Of a stretch of 64,000 nt of DNA, positions 20,337 through 29,638 are shown piece after piece. A program made the translations under genes and the position numbers. This DNA is from Streptomyces griseoviridis (GTDB lineage Bacteria > Actinomycetota > Actinomycetes > Streptomycetales > Streptomycetaceae). Within the stretch, counting starts at the first letter, position 1; the number at the start of each line of letters is the position of its first letter. The DNA lies in the NCBI RefSeq assembly GCF_005222485.1, contig NZ_CP029078.1, positions 5,297,501 through 5,361,500 on the forward strand, in the 5' to 3' direction. A model generated the notes under the pieces. The model saw only the letters and a program-made list of their open reading frames with translations. It had not been told where the DNA came from and did not search any database.

Positions 20337-20741
20337 ATGCCCCCCAAGGGTCGTCAGGGCGCTGCCAAGAAGGTGCGCCGCAAGGAAAAGAAGAACGTCG
20401 CTCACGGCCACGCGCACATCAAGAGCACGTTCAACAACACGATCGTCTCGATCACGGACCCGTCCGGCAACGTGATCTCCTGGGCCTCCGCCGGCCACGT
20501 GGGCTTCAAGGGCTCGCGCAAGTCGACGCCGTTCGCCGCGCAGATGGCCGCCGAGTCGGCTGCCCGCCGCGCTCAGGAGCACGGCATGCGCAAGGTCGAC
20601 GTCTTCGTGAAGGGCCCGGGTTCCGGTCGCGAGACCGCCATCCGCTCCCTCCAGGCCACCGGCCTCGAGGTCGGCTCGATCCAGGACGTCACGCCGACCC
20701 CGCACAACGGCTGCCGTCCCCCCAAGCGCCGCCGCGTCTGA
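20337..20741 (+). CDS. rpsK: 30S ribosomal protein S11
   Basis: S11 lies on the 30S platform at the E site. The 134-aa sequence has [38 protein letters not shown] and the end motif [16 protein letters not shown]. rpsD (S4), which follows rpsK in many bacteria, is absent; rpoA follows after 125 nt. Confidence 0.98.
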   Translation: MPPKGRQGAAKKVRRKEKKNVAHGHAHIKSTFNNTIVSITDPSGNVISWASAGHVGFKGSRKSTPFAAQMAAESAARRAQEHGMRKVDVFVKGPGSGRETAIRSLQATGLEVGSIQDVTPTPHNGCRPPKRRRV

Positions 20742-20768
20742 CGCTGCGCGTTTCGGACTGAGGTTTCC

Positions 20769-20803
20769 GGGCGGTACGGCTCCGTAAAAGGGTCGTGCCG
20801 CCC
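20769..20803 (+). other. Hairpin between rpsK and rpoA
   Basis: A 10-bp stem (20769-20778 with 20794-20803, one G-U pair) and a 15-nt loop containing TAAAAGG, 64 nt before rpoA. It could attenuate read-through from rpsK or belong to the rpoA leader. Confidence 0.45.
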
Positions 20804-20866
20804 GTACCCTTGCTGTACAGAGTCGGGCGTCAAATAGCGGGCGCCCCTGACTGAAGGATTCACACC

Positions 20867-21889
20867 ATGCTGATCGCTCAGCGTCCGTCGCTGACCGAAG
20901 AGGTCGTCGACGAGTTCCGCTCCCGGTTCGTGATCGAGCCGCTGGAGCCGGGCTTCGGTTACACCCTCGGCAACTCCCTCCGCCGTACCCTCCTGTCGTC
21001 GATCCCCGGTGCGGCGGTCACGTCCATCCGCATCGACGGCGTCCTGCACGAGTTCACCACCGTGCCGGGCGTCAAGGAGGACGTCACCGACCTGATCCTC
21101 AACATCAAGCAGCTGGTCGTCTCCTCGGAGCACGACGAGCCGGTCGTGATGTACCTGCGCAAGCAGGGTCCCGGTCTGGTCACCGCCGCCGACATCGCGC
21201 CCCCGGCCGGTGTCGAGGTCCACAACCCCGACCTCGTCCTCGCCACGCTCAACGGCAAGGGCAAGCTGGAGATGGAGCTGACGGTCGAGCGCGGCCGCGG
21301 TTACGTCTCCGCCGTGCAGAACAAGCAGGTCGGTCAGGAGATCGGGCGCATCCCGGTCGACTCGATCTACTCGCCGGTCCTCAAGGTCACGTACAAGGTC
21401 GAGGCGACGCGTGTCGAGCAGCGCACCGACTTCGACAAGCTGATCGTCGACGTCGAGACCAAGCAGGCGATGCGTCCCCGTGACGCCATGGCCTCCGCCG
21501 GTAAGACGCTGGTCGAGCTGTTCGGTCTCGCGCGCGAGCTGAACATCGACGCCGAGGGCATCGACATGGGCCCGTCCCCGACGGACGCCGCGCTCGCCGC
21601 CGATCTGGCGCTGCCGATCGAGGAGCTCGAGCTCACCGTCCGCTCGTACAACTGCCTCAAGCGTGAGGGCATCCACTCCGTGGGTGAACTGGTCGCGCGT
21701 TCCGAGGCGGACCTGCTCGACATCCGCAACTTCGGTGCGAAGTCCATCGACGAGGTCAAGGCGAAGCTCGCCGGCATGGGCCTCGCGCTGAAGGACTCGC
21801 CTCCCGGGTTCGACCCGACGGCCGCCGCCGACGCGTTCGGCGCGGACGACGACGCGGACGCCGGTTTCGTGGAGACCGAGCAGTACTGA
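20867..21889 (+). CDS. rpoA: DNA-directed RNA polymerase subunit alpha
   Basis: The alpha dimer scaffolds RNA polymerase assembly and its C-terminal domain contacts UP elements and activators. The N-domain covers residues 1 to about 230, including [21 protein letters not shown]. The C-terminal domain is at about 245-310 ([20 protein letters not shown] and [14 protein letters not shown]). An acidic tail ends [12 protein letters not shown]. The 340-aa length is normal for Streptomyces. Confidence 0.98.
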   Translation: MLIAQRPSLTEEVVDEFRSRFVIEPLEPGFGYTLGNSLRRTLLSSIPGAAVTSIRIDGVLHEFTTVPGVKEDVTDLILNIKQLVVSSEHDEPVVMYLRKQGPGLVTAADIAPPAGVEVHNPDLVLATLNGKGKLEMELTVERGRGYVSAVQNKQVGQEIGRIPVDSIYSPVLKVTYKVEATRVEQRTDFDKLIVDVETKQAMRPRDAMASAGKTLVELFGLARELNIDAEGIDMGPSPTDAALAADLALPIEELELTVRSYNCLKREGIHSVGELVARSEADLLDIRNFGAKSIDEVKAKLAGMGLALKDSPPGFDPTAAADAFGADDDADAGFVETEQY

Positions 21890-22049
21890 CCGATCGTGGC
21901 GCGGGTGCGCGGCGGCTGTCCGCACCGCTCCCTGCGCCTCTTCCGGGCACGCCCTCCGGGGCGCCGCCCGGATCTCCGACGGACGACCGTCCGCTCGGAC
22001 ACTGACCCCGGTACCTGATACGGCCGGGGCAGACATCTAGGAGAACACC

Positions 22050-22556
22050 ATGCCGAAGCCTGCCAAGGGTGCCCGTCTGGGCGGCAGCGCCGCGCACGAG
22101 AAGCTGCTCCTCGCGAACCTCGCGAAGTCGCTGTTCGAGCACGGCCGGATCACCACCACCGAGGCGAAGGCCCGCCGGCTGCGGCCGTACGCCGAGCGTC
22201 TGGTGACCAAGGCGAAGAAGGGCGACCTTCACAACCGCCGTCAGGTTCTGCAGACCATCACGGACAAGGGTGTCGTCCACACCCTCTTCACCGAGATCGG
22301 CCCGCGGTACGAGAACCGTCCCGGTGGCTACACCCGCATCACCAAGATCGGTAACCGTCGTGGCGACAACGCGCCCATGGCCGTCATCGAGCTGGTCGAG
22401 GCCCTGACCGTCGCCCAGCAGGCGACCGGTGAGGCCGAGGCCGCCACGAAGCGCGCGGTCAAGGAAGACACCCTCAAGAAGGACGAGGCCGTCGAGGCCC
22501 CGGCCGACGAGAACGTCGAGGACGCGAAGCCGGCCGAGGAGTCCAAGGACGCCTGA
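22050..22556 (+). CDS. rplQ: 50S ribosomal protein L17 with acidic C-terminal tail
   Basis: L17 lies near the exit tunnel. The core covers residues 1 to about 120 ([56 protein letters not shown]). The last roughly 45 residues are an Ala/Glu/Lys-rich tail, making 168 aa against 127 in E. coli; this is common in actinobacteria. AGGAG precedes the ATG, and a terminator lies between this gene and truA. Confidence 0.97.
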   Translation: MPKPAKGARLGGSAAHEKLLLANLAKSLFEHGRITTTEAKARRLRPYAERLVTKAKKGDLHNRRQVLQTITDKGVVHTLFTEIGPRYENRPGGYTRITKIGNRRGDNAPMAVIELVEALTVAQQATGEAEAATKRAVKEDTLKKDEAVEAPADENVEDAKPAEESKDA

Positions 22557-22576
22557 GGCTCCGGCTGACGTCGACA

Positions 22577-22604
22577 GCGGGTTCGCCCTTCGGGGCGGGC
22601 CCGC
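22577..22604 (+). terminator. Terminator after rplQ
   Basis: A 12-bp stem (22577-22588 with 22593-22604, two G-U pairs) with a stable TTCG tetraloop, followed by TTTCG. It ends the alpha-operon transcript. Confidence 0.8.
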
Positions 22605-22630
22605 TTTCGCGTACCTGAGAGGATGCGGGA

Positions 22631-23491
22631 GTGAGCGACGAAGTACAGCCCGGGTACGTCCGGGTACGCCTCGACCTGTCGTACGACGGGGGCGGGTTCC
22701 ACGGCTGGGCCAAGCAGGCCGGCGGCAGACGGACCGTGCAGGGCGAGATCGAGGACGCGCTGCGGACGGTGACCAGGTCCAAGGACGGCACCCCGTTCGA
22801 CCTGACCGTGGCCGGACGGACCGACGCGGGGGTGCACGCGCGCGGCCAGGTCGCGCACATCGACCTGCCGGGGGAGCTGTGGGCCGAGCACCGCGAGAAG
22901 CTGCTCAAGCGGCTCGCGGGGCGGCTGCCGAAGGACGTGCGGGTGTGGAGCCTCACCGAGGCCCCCGAGGGCTTCAACGCCCGTTTCTCGGCGATCTGGC
23001 GGCGCTACGCGTACCGGGTCACCGACCACCCGGGCGGCGTCGACCCGCTGCTGCGCGGCCATGTGCTCTGGCACGACTGGCCGCTCGACGTGGCCGCCAT
23101 GAACGAGGCCGCCAGGCTGCTGCTGGGCGAGCACGACTTCGCCGCGTACTGCAAGAGGCGGGAGGGCGCCACCACCATCCGCACCCTCCAGGAGCTGAGC
23201 CTGGTGCGCGGGGACGACGGGATCGTCACGGCGACCGTGCGGGCCGACGCCTTCTGCCACAACATGGTGCGGTCCCTGATCGGGGCGCTGCTGTTCGTGG
23301 GGGACGGGCACCGGGGTCCCGAGTGGCCGGGGAAGGTCCTCGCGGCGGGGGTACGGGACTCGGCGGTGCACGTCGTGCGGCCGCACGGGCTGACCCTGGA
23401 AGAGGTCGGCTACCCCGCTGACGGGCTGCTGGCCGCGCGCAGCAAGGAGGCGCGCAACAAGCGTTCCCTGCCGACCGCGGGCTGCTGCTGA
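22631..23491 (+). CDS. truA: tRNA pseudouridine(38-40) synthase TruA
   Basis: TruA isomerises uridines 38-40 of the tRNA anticodon arm. The catalytic aspartate is in [16 protein letters not shown] (about residues 75-90). The start [16 protein letters not shown] and the [14 protein letters not shown] helix are typical. It has 286 aa from a GTG start preceded by GCGGGAG. It lies directly behind rplQ, the usual location, and ends against the convergent membrane-anchored gene. Confidence 0.96.
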   Translation: MSDEVQPGYVRVRLDLSYDGGGFHGWAKQAGGRRTVQGEIEDALRTVTRSKDGTPFDLTVAGRTDAGVHARGQVAHIDLPGELWAEHREKLLKRLAGRLPKDVRVWSLTEAPEGFNARFSAIWRRYAYRVTDHPGGVDPLLRGHVLWHDWPLDVAAMNEAARLLLGEHDFAAYCKRREGATTIRTLQELSLVRGDDGIVTATVRADAFCHNMVRSLIGALLFVGDGHRGPEWPGKVLAAGVRDSAVHVVRPHGLTLEEVGYPADGLLAARSKEARNKRSLPTAGCC

Positions 23492-23575
23492 GCGGTCGGC
23501 GCCCGCGGACGCCGGTCTTCGCCGGTGTCCGTCTTCGCCGGCGTCGGCGCTCGCGGGCGCGGGCGCCGGTCGTCG

Positions 23576-24460
23576 TCAGCGGTTGGCGGCGGCCGACGCC
23601 TGGGCCTCGCCGCGGCGGTTGATCTGGCGGAAGGTGAACTCCGCCAGGTCGTCGCCGATCGAGAAGACCGGGGTGTCCTTGGTCGTGACGTCCTTGCCGT
23701 CGGTGAAACCGGCGATGGTGAAGTAGGCGTAGCGGCCCACCGAGTTGATGGTCGTGCGGCAGAGCGCGGAGGAGCAGAAGTCCTTCACGCCGTTGCCGGC
23801 GAGCGGCTTCACGAAGCCCTTCTTGTCCGACTGCGCCTTGGCCTTCGCCGCCTGCGCCTCGGTGTCGAAGACGGCCACCCCGACGGTGACCGCGGTGCCG
23901 TCCTTCGCGTACGTCGCCCGCATCAGGGTGGTGCAGCCGCTCGCGCCGAGGACCGCGGGCAGAGTGCCCTGGGAGGCCGTCGCGCAGTCCCCGGTGTCGG
24001 CGGTCGCGCCCTTCTTGTACACGGTCGAGCCCATGGTCAGCTGGGTGCCGGGGAAGAGCAGCTCCGCGCTGAGGGGCGCCGTGTCCTTGGCCTTGCTGGC
24101 GATGAAGTCCTTCGGGTCGAGCGGTGGCGCGGCGCTGGTCGGCGCGAAGGAGGGCGCGGTGCCGCCGCCGCCGGGCAGGGACGCCGTGGCCGGCAGCTGC
24201 GAGGTCGGCTTGCCGGCCTTCTGGTCGTCACCGCCCGCGGAGACGACGGCCATGGCGACGGCGGTGCCTATCGCGAGGGTGGCGACGGCACCGCCCCCTA
24301 TCAGCAGCAGCCGTTTCTTGCGGTTGCGGCTCTCGGACGCCTCGGCGAGCGCGGCCCAGTCCGGGGTGCCGCCGTTGCCGTCGTCGGTCCACGGCTGCTG
24401 GGAGTGCGGTTTCCAGGGATCCCACTGGGACGGGGGTCCCCCCTGCTGCCCAAAGCTCAT
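23576..24460 (-). CDS. Membrane-anchored extracytoplasmic protein of unknown function
   Basis: A 294-aa protein starting MSFGQQGGPPSQWDPWKPH. It has a Pro/Gly/Gln-rich cytoplasmic N-terminus (about 60 aa), basic RNRKKR, and one hydrophobic segment at about 67-90 (LLLIGGGAVATLAIGTAVAM). The roughly 200-residue extracytoplasmic part starts with a low-complexity linker and has three cysteines that could form disulfides. I recognise no catalytic motif; similar proteins are common hypotheticals in Streptomyces. TAAGAT lies 7 nt before the ATG and no ribosome-binding site is visible, which suggests a leaderless mRNA. Confidence 0.75.
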   Translation of the reverse strand: MSFGQQGGPPSQWDPWKPHSQQPWTDDGNGGTPDWAALAEASESRNRKKRLLLIGGGAVATLAIGTAVAMAVVSAGGDDQKAGKPTSQLPATASLPGGGGTAPSFAPTSAAPPLDPKDFIASKAKDTAPLSAELLFPGTQLTMGSTVYKKGATADTGDCATASQGTLPAVLGASGCTTLMRATYAKDGTAVTVGVAVFDTEAQAAKAKAQSDKKGFVKPLAGNGVKDFCSSALCRTTINSVGRYAYFTIAGFTDGKDVTTKDTPVFSIGDDLAEFTFRQINRRGEAQASAAANR

Positions 24461-24467
24461 GGGCCGC

Positions 24468-24473
24468 ATCTTA
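24468..24473 (-). promoter_or_regulatory. -10-like TAAGAT, 7 nt before the 24460 start
   Basis: Read on the minus strand, TAAGAT is followed by 7 nt and then the ATG. No ribosome-binding site fits between, so a leaderless transcript is predicted. Confidence 0.45.
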
Positions 24474-24521
24474 GACGGGGCACGGGGCGTGCTGGTGCGC
24501 CTCAACGGGGCTCGGAGGCCC

Positions 24522-24527
24522 TAGCGT
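24522..24527 (+). promoter_or_regulatory. -10-like TAGCGT, 7 nt before the 24535 start
   Basis: TAGCGT is followed by TGCCCCG and the ATG. There is no ribosome-binding site, so this is a predicted leaderless start. Confidence 0.4.
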
Positions 24528-24534
24528 TGCCCCG

Positions 24535-25755
24535 ATGAATACCGGCAAAGGCGACATCTCCGGGTGGTTGGTACGGCGGGCCTCCTGGCATCTCTGGGCG
24601 GTCCTGGCGCTCGTCCTGGGCGGTGCCGTGGTCCGCACGGCCCGTGTGACCTCGGACGGAGGGATGGACAACGCCATCGTCGTGCGGGCCGCGCGGACCT
24701 GGCTGGCCGGGGGATCGCCGTATGACGATCCGCACTTCCTTTATTTGCCGAGCGCGGTCCTCGCGGCGGCCCCGCAGGCGCTGCTGCCGGTGTCGGTGCT
24801 GCGCGGTCTTGTGCCGGTCGCGGTGAGCGGCTGCCTGGTCCTCGGCTGGGGGTGCGCGCTGCGGCTGTACGGTGTGCCGCCGCGCAGCCGGTTCGCGGTG
24901 CTCGGGCTCACCGCGCTCGCGGCCGGCTTCGCGCCGTTCGGGCATCTGGTGCAGCTGGCGAACTGGACGGCGACGGCGGCCCTGGCGCTGCCGCTGGCCC
25001 TGCTGCTGGCCGGGCGGGGCCGCTGGACGGCGGCGGGCGTCGTGCTCGGCGCGGCCGTCGCGCTGAAGCCGCTGCTCGCGCCGGTGGCGCTGCTCCTCGT
25101 CTTCGCCCGGCGGCCGCGGGCCCTGGCGGCGCTGACCCTGGTGCCCGCCGTCACCTCGGTCGGGTCGGCGCTGCTGCTGCCCGACCCGCTGGGGTTCGTC
25201 ACCCGCACCCTGCCGTTCCTGCTGCGCGGCGACGACGGCTTCGTCCGGCTCTACGAGGCGTCCCCCGCGGCCGTGCTGCCCCGGCTCGGGGTGCCGGAGG
25301 CGGTGGCGCAGGGTGTCGCGCTGCTGCTCTGCGCGGCCGGGGTGGGGTGCGCGTATCTGCGCTGGCGGCGCGGCGGTCCTGAGCCGCTGCGGCTGGCGGA
25401 GACGGCGGCGGGGCTGATGCTCTCGGCGTTCCTGGTCTCCCGGCCGTCCTACGACCACTATCTGCTGGTCGTGGTGCCGCTGCTGCTCGCCGGGCTCCCG
25501 TACGCCGGTTCGGCGGCCCGCACGCCCTGGTTCTGGCTGTCGCTCGCCCCGCAGCTGCCCGGCCTCGCGCTCCCCTATCCCGAGCCGTCGCAGCGCAGGG
25601 CCTTCAGGGACGCCCTCACCCTGCTCGCCCTGGCCGTGACCGTCGCCCGGCACAACGCGCGCCCCGGCCCGCTCCGGGCCCCCGACCCCTCCGCCGCTGG
25701 GCGTGTCGACCCCGGCGCGGGTAGGCTGAGCCCTGGCGGAGATCCCGCGTTTTGA
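24535..25755 (+). CDS. GT87-like integral membrane glycosyltransferase
   Basis: A 406-aa polytopic protein resembling glycosyltransferase family 87 (DUF2029), whose actinobacterial members use polyprenyl-phosphate mannose to build cell-envelope mannans. About ten hydrophobic helices are visible. An early acidic loop (SDGGMDNAIVV) and YDDPHFLYLP between the first helices match the extracytoplasmic catalytic region of the family. AVALKPLLAPVALLLVFARR (about 178-197) is also typical. The substrate is inferred only from the family. The stop codon lies inside the rplM promoter. Confidence 0.75.
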   Translation: MNTGKGDISGWLVRRASWHLWAVLALVLGGAVVRTARVTSDGGMDNAIVVRAARTWLAGGSPYDDPHFLYLPSAVLAAAPQALLPVSVLRGLVPVAVSGCLVLGWGCALRLYGVPPRSRFAVLGLTALAAGFAPFGHLVQLANWTATAALALPLALLLAGRGRWTAAGVVLGAAVALKPLLAPVALLLVFARRPRALAALTLVPAVTSVGSALLLPDPLGFVTRTLPFLLRGDDGFVRLYEASPAAVLPRLGVPEAVAQGVALLLCAAGVGCAYLRWRRGGPEPLRLAETAAGLMLSAFLVSRPSYDHYLLVVVPLLLAGLPYAGSAARTPWFWLSLAPQLPGLALPYPEPSQRRAFRDALTLLALAVTVARHNARPGPLRAPDPSAAGRVDPGAGRLSPGGDPAF

Positions 25756-25781
25756 CCCGTCCGGGGCACCCCGGGTATTCT
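25752..25781 (+). promoter_or_regulatory. Candidate promoter of rplM-rpsI
   Basis: TTGACC (25752-25757), an 18-bp spacer, then TATTCT (25776-25781) within GGGTATTCT. The -35 overlaps the stop codon of the preceding gene. The leader to rplM would be about 170 nt. Confidence 0.65.
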
Positions 25782-25959
25782 GCCTCTTCGTTGTGTATTG
25801 GCTTGCTCATTCTCACGGGACGGGCCCTTACACCGGTCCACCGGGCCGATGACCAGCGACCCACGTACGCGGTATGCGTCACCGCAGTGCGGTCCAGGCT
25901 GTCGTGATCGTTTCGGTGACCTGTTCAGGACCATTCACTCGAAGCGAAGGCTACGAACC

Positions 25960-26403
25960 GTGCGTACGTACAGCCCCAAGCCCGGCGATGTGACGCGCCA
26001 GTGGCACGTCATCGACGCCCAGGACATCGTCCTGGGTCGTCTCGCCACCACCGCCGCCACCCTTCTGCGGGGCAAGCACAAGCCGATCTACGCCCCCCAC
26101 GTCGACGCTGGTGACTTCGTCATCATCATCAACGCGGACAAGGTGCACCTGTCCGGCAACAAGCGGACCCAGAAGATGGCGTACCGCCACTCGGGTTACC
26201 CGGGTGGTCTGCGCTCCGTCCGTTACGACGAGCTGCTCGACAAGAACCCCGAGAAGGCCGTCGAGAAGGCCGTCAAGGGCATGCTCCCCAAGAACACCCT
26301 GGGCCGTCAGATGCTCACCAAGCTGAAGGTCTACTCGGGCGACCAGCACCCGCACGCTGCGCAGCAGCCGGTGCCGTTCGAGATCACCCAGGTCGCGCAG
26401 TAG
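25960..26403 (+). CDS. rplM: 50S ribosomal protein L13
   Basis: L13 is an early 50S assembly protein. From GTG ([20 protein letters not shown]) it has 147 aa, the normal length; the longer open frame upstream is the leader. GAAGG lies 9 nt before the start. Motifs include [31 protein letters not shown] and [19 protein letters not shown]. It forms an operon with rpsI. Confidence 0.97.
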   Translation: MRTYSPKPGDVTRQWHVIDAQDIVLGRLATTAATLLRGKHKPIYAPHVDAGDFVIIINADKVHLSGNKRTQKMAYRHSGYPGGLRSVRYDELLDKNPEKAVEKAVKGMLPKNTLGRQMLTKLKVYSGDQHPHAAQQPVPFEITQVAQ

Positions 26404-26446
26404 TTCCGGCCACCCCCTAAGACTGAAACAGAATCTGAGGAGCATC

Positions 26447-26959
26447 GTGGCCGAGACCACTGCCGAGCAGCCGCTCGAAGAGATCGAGATCGACAGCTAC
26501 ACCACGGAGTCGGACGTTCCCGTCGAGGGCGAGTACACCTCCGAGTCCCTCGCGTCCCGCTTCGGCGAGCCCCAGCCGGCCGCCGGCCTGGGCCGTCGCA
26601 AGAACGCCATCGCCCGCGTCCGGATCGTCCCGGGCACCGGCAAGTGGAAGATCAACGGTCGCACCCTTGAGGACTACTTCCCCAACAAGGTGCACCAGCA
26701 GGAAGTCAACGAGCCCTTCAAGGTGCTCGAGCTCGAGGGCCGCTACGACGTCGTCGCCCGCATCTCCGGTGGCGGTGTCTCCGGTCAGGCCGGCGCCCTG
26801 CGCCTCGGTGTGGCCCGCGCGCTGAACGAGGCCGACGTGGACAACAACCGCGCCCCCCTCAAGAAGGCCGGCTTCCTCAAGCGCGACGACCGTGCGGTCG
26901 AGCGCAAGAAGGCCGGTCTGAAGAAGGCCCGTAAGGCCCCGCAGTACAGCAAGCGCTAA
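26447..26959 (+). CDS. rpsI: 30S ribosomal protein S9
   Basis: S9 has a C-terminal tail that reaches the P-site tRNA anticodon. The conserved domain begins near residue 45 ([19 protein letters not shown]), after an acidic N-terminal extension of about 40 residues typical of actinobacteria. It ends in the invariant [12 protein letters not shown] tail. It has 170 aa and a GTG start with GAGGAG upstream. A very strong terminator follows. Confidence 0.98.
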   Translation: MAETTAEQPLEEIEIDSYTTESDVPVEGEYTSESLASRFGEPQPAAGLGRRKNAIARVRIVPGTGKWKINGRTLEDYFPNKVHQQEVNEPFKVLELEGRYDVVARISGGGVSGQAGALRLGVARALNEADVDNNRAPLKKAGFLKRDDRAVERKKAGLKKARKAPQYSKR

Positions 26960-26981
26960 ACACAGCTGCTGCTCTGTACCC

Positions 26982-27023
26982 CGAACGCCCCGGCGGCACG
27001 CCACTGTGCCGCCGGGGCGTTCG
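26982..27023 (+). terminator. Strong terminator after rpsI
   Basis: A perfect 18-bp stem (26982-26999 with 27006-27023) with a 6-nt loop, followed by TTTAT. It clearly ends the rplM-rpsI transcript. Confidence 0.9.
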
Positions 27024-27151
27024 TTTATCGCTGGCTTGGGCGTATAACGGCACAAGATGCTCAAAGGCTGGTGTGATCGCATGTTCACACATGGCAGGTC
27101 CGGGATGCGGGAGCCGTGCATCCCGGACTCACGCTTCCTCAAGGAGGACAA

Positions 27152-28510
27152 GTGGGACGACTCTTCGGCACGGACGGCGTGCGCGGCGTCGCCAACGCGG
27201 ATCTGACCGCGGAGATGGCGCTCGGCCTCTCCGTGGCCGCGGCGCACGTACTCGCCGAGGCGGGCACCTTCGAGGGCCACCGGCCGAAGGCCATCGTCGG
27301 ACGCGATCCGCGCGCGTCCGGGGAGTTCCTGGAGGCGGCCGTCGTCGCGGGCCTCGCCAGCGCCGGCGTGGACGTGCTGCGGGTCGGTGTGCTGCCGACG
27401 CCCGCGGTCGCCTATCTCACCGGCGCGCTCGGCGCCGACCTCGGCGTGATGCTCTCCGCCAGCCACAACGCCATGCCCGACAACGGGGTGAAGTTCTTCG
27501 CGCGCGGCGGCCACAAGCTCGCCGACGAGCTGGAGGACCGGATCGAGTACATCTACGACGAGCACCGGCGCGGCGAGCCCTGGCAGCGGCCCACCGGGTC
27601 GGGCGTCGGCCGGGTGCGCTCCTACGACGAGGGGTTCGACCAGTACGTCGCCCACCTCATCGGCGTGCTCCCGAACCGGCTCGACGGCCTGAAGATCGTC
27701 CTCGACGAGGCCCACGGCGCCGCCTCCCGGGTCTCGCCCGAGGCGTTCTCGCGGGCCGGTGCCGAGGTCATCACGATCGGCGCGGCCCCGGACGGGCTCA
27801 ACATCAACGACGGCTGCGGCTCCACGCACCTGGGGCAGCTGAAGGCCGCGGTCGTCGAGCACGGCGCCGCGCTCGGCATCGCGCACGACGGTGACGCCGA
27901 CCGGTGTCTCGCCGTGGACCACACGGGCGCGGAGGTCGACGGCGACCAGATCCTCGCGGTCCTCGCGCTCGACATGCGGGAACGTTCCGCTCTGCGGTCC
28001 GACACCGTCGTCGCGACGGTCATGTCGAACCTCGGCTTCAAGCTGGCGCTGGAGCGGGAGGGGCTGAAGCTCGTCCAGACCGGGGTCGGGGACCGTTACG
28101 TGCTGGAGGAGATGAAGCAGCACGGGTACGCGCTCGGCGGCGAGCAGTCCGGGCACGTGATCATCCTCGACCACGCGACGACGGGGGACGGGACGCTGAC
28201 CGGGCTGATGCTCGCGGCGCGGGTCGCCGCCACGGGGACGCCGCTGCGGGAGCTGGCCGCGGTGATGGAGCGGCTGCCGCAGGTGCTGGTGAACGTGCCC
28301 GACGTGGACCGCGGGAAGGTGGGGACGTCGGCGGAGCTGGCGACCGCCGTCGCCGAGGCCGAGCGGGAGCTGGGGGAGACCGGGCGGGTGCTGCTGCGGC
28401 CCTCCGGGACCGAGCCGTTGGTGCGGGTGATGGTCGAGGCCGCGGACATCGAGCAGGCCCGTGCTGTGGCGGGGCGGCTGGCTGATGCGGTGAAGTCCGC
28501 GTTGGGGTAG
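27152..28510 (+). CDS. glmM: Phosphoglucosamine mutase
   Basis: GlmM converts glucosamine-6-phosphate to glucosamine-1-phosphate for UDP-GlcNAc and peptidoglycan synthesis. The phosphoserine loop [15 protein letters not shown] is at about residues 101-115, the Mg-binding DGDADRC near 247 and the phosphate-binding [12 protein letters not shown] near 425. The GTG at 27152 is 4 nt after a perfect AAGGAGG and gives 452 aa, the normal length. glmS lies 2.2 kb downstream. Confidence 0.97.
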   Translation: MGRLFGTDGVRGVANADLTAEMALGLSVAAAHVLAEAGTFEGHRPKAIVGRDPRASGEFLEAAVVAGLASAGVDVLRVGVLPTPAVAYLTGALGADLGVMLSASHNAMPDNGVKFFARGGHKLADELEDRIEYIYDEHRRGEPWQRPTGSGVGRVRSYDEGFDQYVAHLIGVLPNRLDGLKIVLDEAHGAASRVSPEAFSRAGAEVITIGAAPDGLNINDGCGSTHLGQLKAAVVEHGAALGIAHDGDADRCLAVDHTGAEVDGDQILAVLALDMRERSALRSDTVVATVMSNLGFKLALEREGLKLVQTGVGDRYVLEEMKQHGYALGGEQSGHVIILDHATTGDGTLTGLMLAARVAATGTPLRELAAVMERLPQVLVNVPDVDRGKVGTSAELATAVAEAERELGETGRVLLRPSGTEPLVRVMVEAADIEQARAVAGRLADAVKSALG

Positions 28511-28570
28511 TGAGCGGGGAGGGGGTGGGGGGTGCTGTGGTGGTTCGGCCGCGGGTGTGTTGTGGCTGGG

Positions 28571-28641
28571 CGCGCAGTTCCCCGCGCCCCTGGCGGGGTT
28601 GTGCTGATCCCAGGTGCTTGGTTCCCCGCGCCCCTGGTGGG
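28571..28641 (+). repeat. Two copies of a dispersed Streptomyces GTTCCCCGCGCCCCT motif
   Basis: GTTCCCCGCGCCCCT followed by GG occurs at 28577-28591 and again at 28621-28635, in the gap after glmM. From general knowledge this motif is scattered in great number between genes of Streptomyces genomes. The function is unknown. Confidence 0.6.
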
Positions 28642-28644
28642 TGG

Positions 28645-29592
28645 CTAGCGGGTGGTGGTGCTGGGTGGGCTTGTGCGGTGGCGTCTCCAGAGGTGTTTCT
28701 GGGCCAGCAGGGTCAGGGTGCCTGCCAGGGTGATGCCCGCCAGGTTCAGCAGGAGTTGTTCCGTGGAGCCCCAGGCCTGGCGGTACTCGTCGTAGGCGAA
28801 GGCCACCGCCGCGTTGGCCGCCGCCGGGATCGTCGTCACGGAGATCGCCACCCCCACCAGCGCGCCCGACTTCGACGACGTCAGGGAGAGGGTGCCGGCC
28901 ACGCCCGCCAGGAGCGCCACGACGAAGGAGAACGCGTCGGGGCGGTAGATGAAGTTGGTGTTGGGGCGCTCCGCCTCCAACTGGACCCGGGTGAACTGGC
29001 CGAGGGCGTCCATGAGGTACGTGAAGCCGACCGTCACCGCCATCGCCACCGCGAACCCGGCCAGCAGGGCGATCAGTGAGCGCAGCGCGAGCCGCGGGGC
29101 CCGCTGGATCAGCGCGGTGCAGACGCCGGCGAGCGGGCCGAACTCGGGTCCCACGGCCATCGCGCCCACGATCAGGATCGCGTTGTCGAGGACCACGCCG
29201 CAGGCCGCGATCATCGTGGCCAGGGTGATGAACGCGAGGTAGGTGACGGAGAGCGTGGACTCCTCGTGGGTGGCCTCCGACAACTGCTCCCACAGGACCG
29301 CGTCCGCGCCCTCGCCCGGCGCGTCCTCCTCGGCCTGGTCGGCCCGCTCGGACAGCGACAGGTCGATCCCCTCGACGGCGATGGACCCGGTCCTGTCGAG
29401 GCCCAGGTCCCGCAGCCCGGCGAGGAGGTCGTCGGCCGCCTCGCGGGCGACGTCGCACAGGACCAGGTCGCCCGCCGGGTCGCGGGCCGCGCCCGGCAGC
29501 ACCACCAGGTGGGCGGTGCCGACGGTCGCCCCGATCAGACGGACCACGTCGTCGGTCGTCCCGGACGGTGTGATCAGACGCAGATGCAGCAT
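28645..29592 (-). CDS. DUF389 family membrane protein
   Basis: A 315-aa protein from MLHLRLITPSGTTDDVV. Residues 1-75 are a small alpha/beta domain and an acidic linker. The DUF389 membrane domain follows with about six hydrophobic segments, including FITLATMIAACGVVLDNAIL and IVGAMAVGPEFGPLAGVCTA. The biochemical role of DUF389 is not established. The start at 29592 fits the family domain; an ATG at 29601 adds only MSG. TTAGAT lies 7 nt before 29592, again suggesting a leaderless mRNA. It ends in the glmM-proximal repeat region and is convergent with glmM. Confidence 0.85.
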   Translation of the reverse strand: MLHLRLITPSGTTDDVVRLIGATVGTAHLVVLPGAARDPAGDLVLCDVAREAADDLLAGLRDLGLDRTGSIAVEGIDLSLSERADQAEEDAPGEGADAVLWEQLSEATHEESTLSVTYLAFITLATMIAACGVVLDNAILIVGAMAVGPEFGPLAGVCTALIQRAPRLALRSLIALLAGFAVAMAVTVGFTYLMDALGQFTRVQLEAERPNTNFIYRPDAFSFVVALLAGVAGTLSLTSSKSGALVGVAISVTTIPAAANAAVAFAYDEYRQAWGSTEQLLLNLAGITLAGTLTLLAQKHLWRRHRTSPPSTTTR

Positions 29593-29638
29593 GCCGCTCA
29601 TCTAACAGGCAGCGGCCGCGAGGACCACGGCCGGCCGG

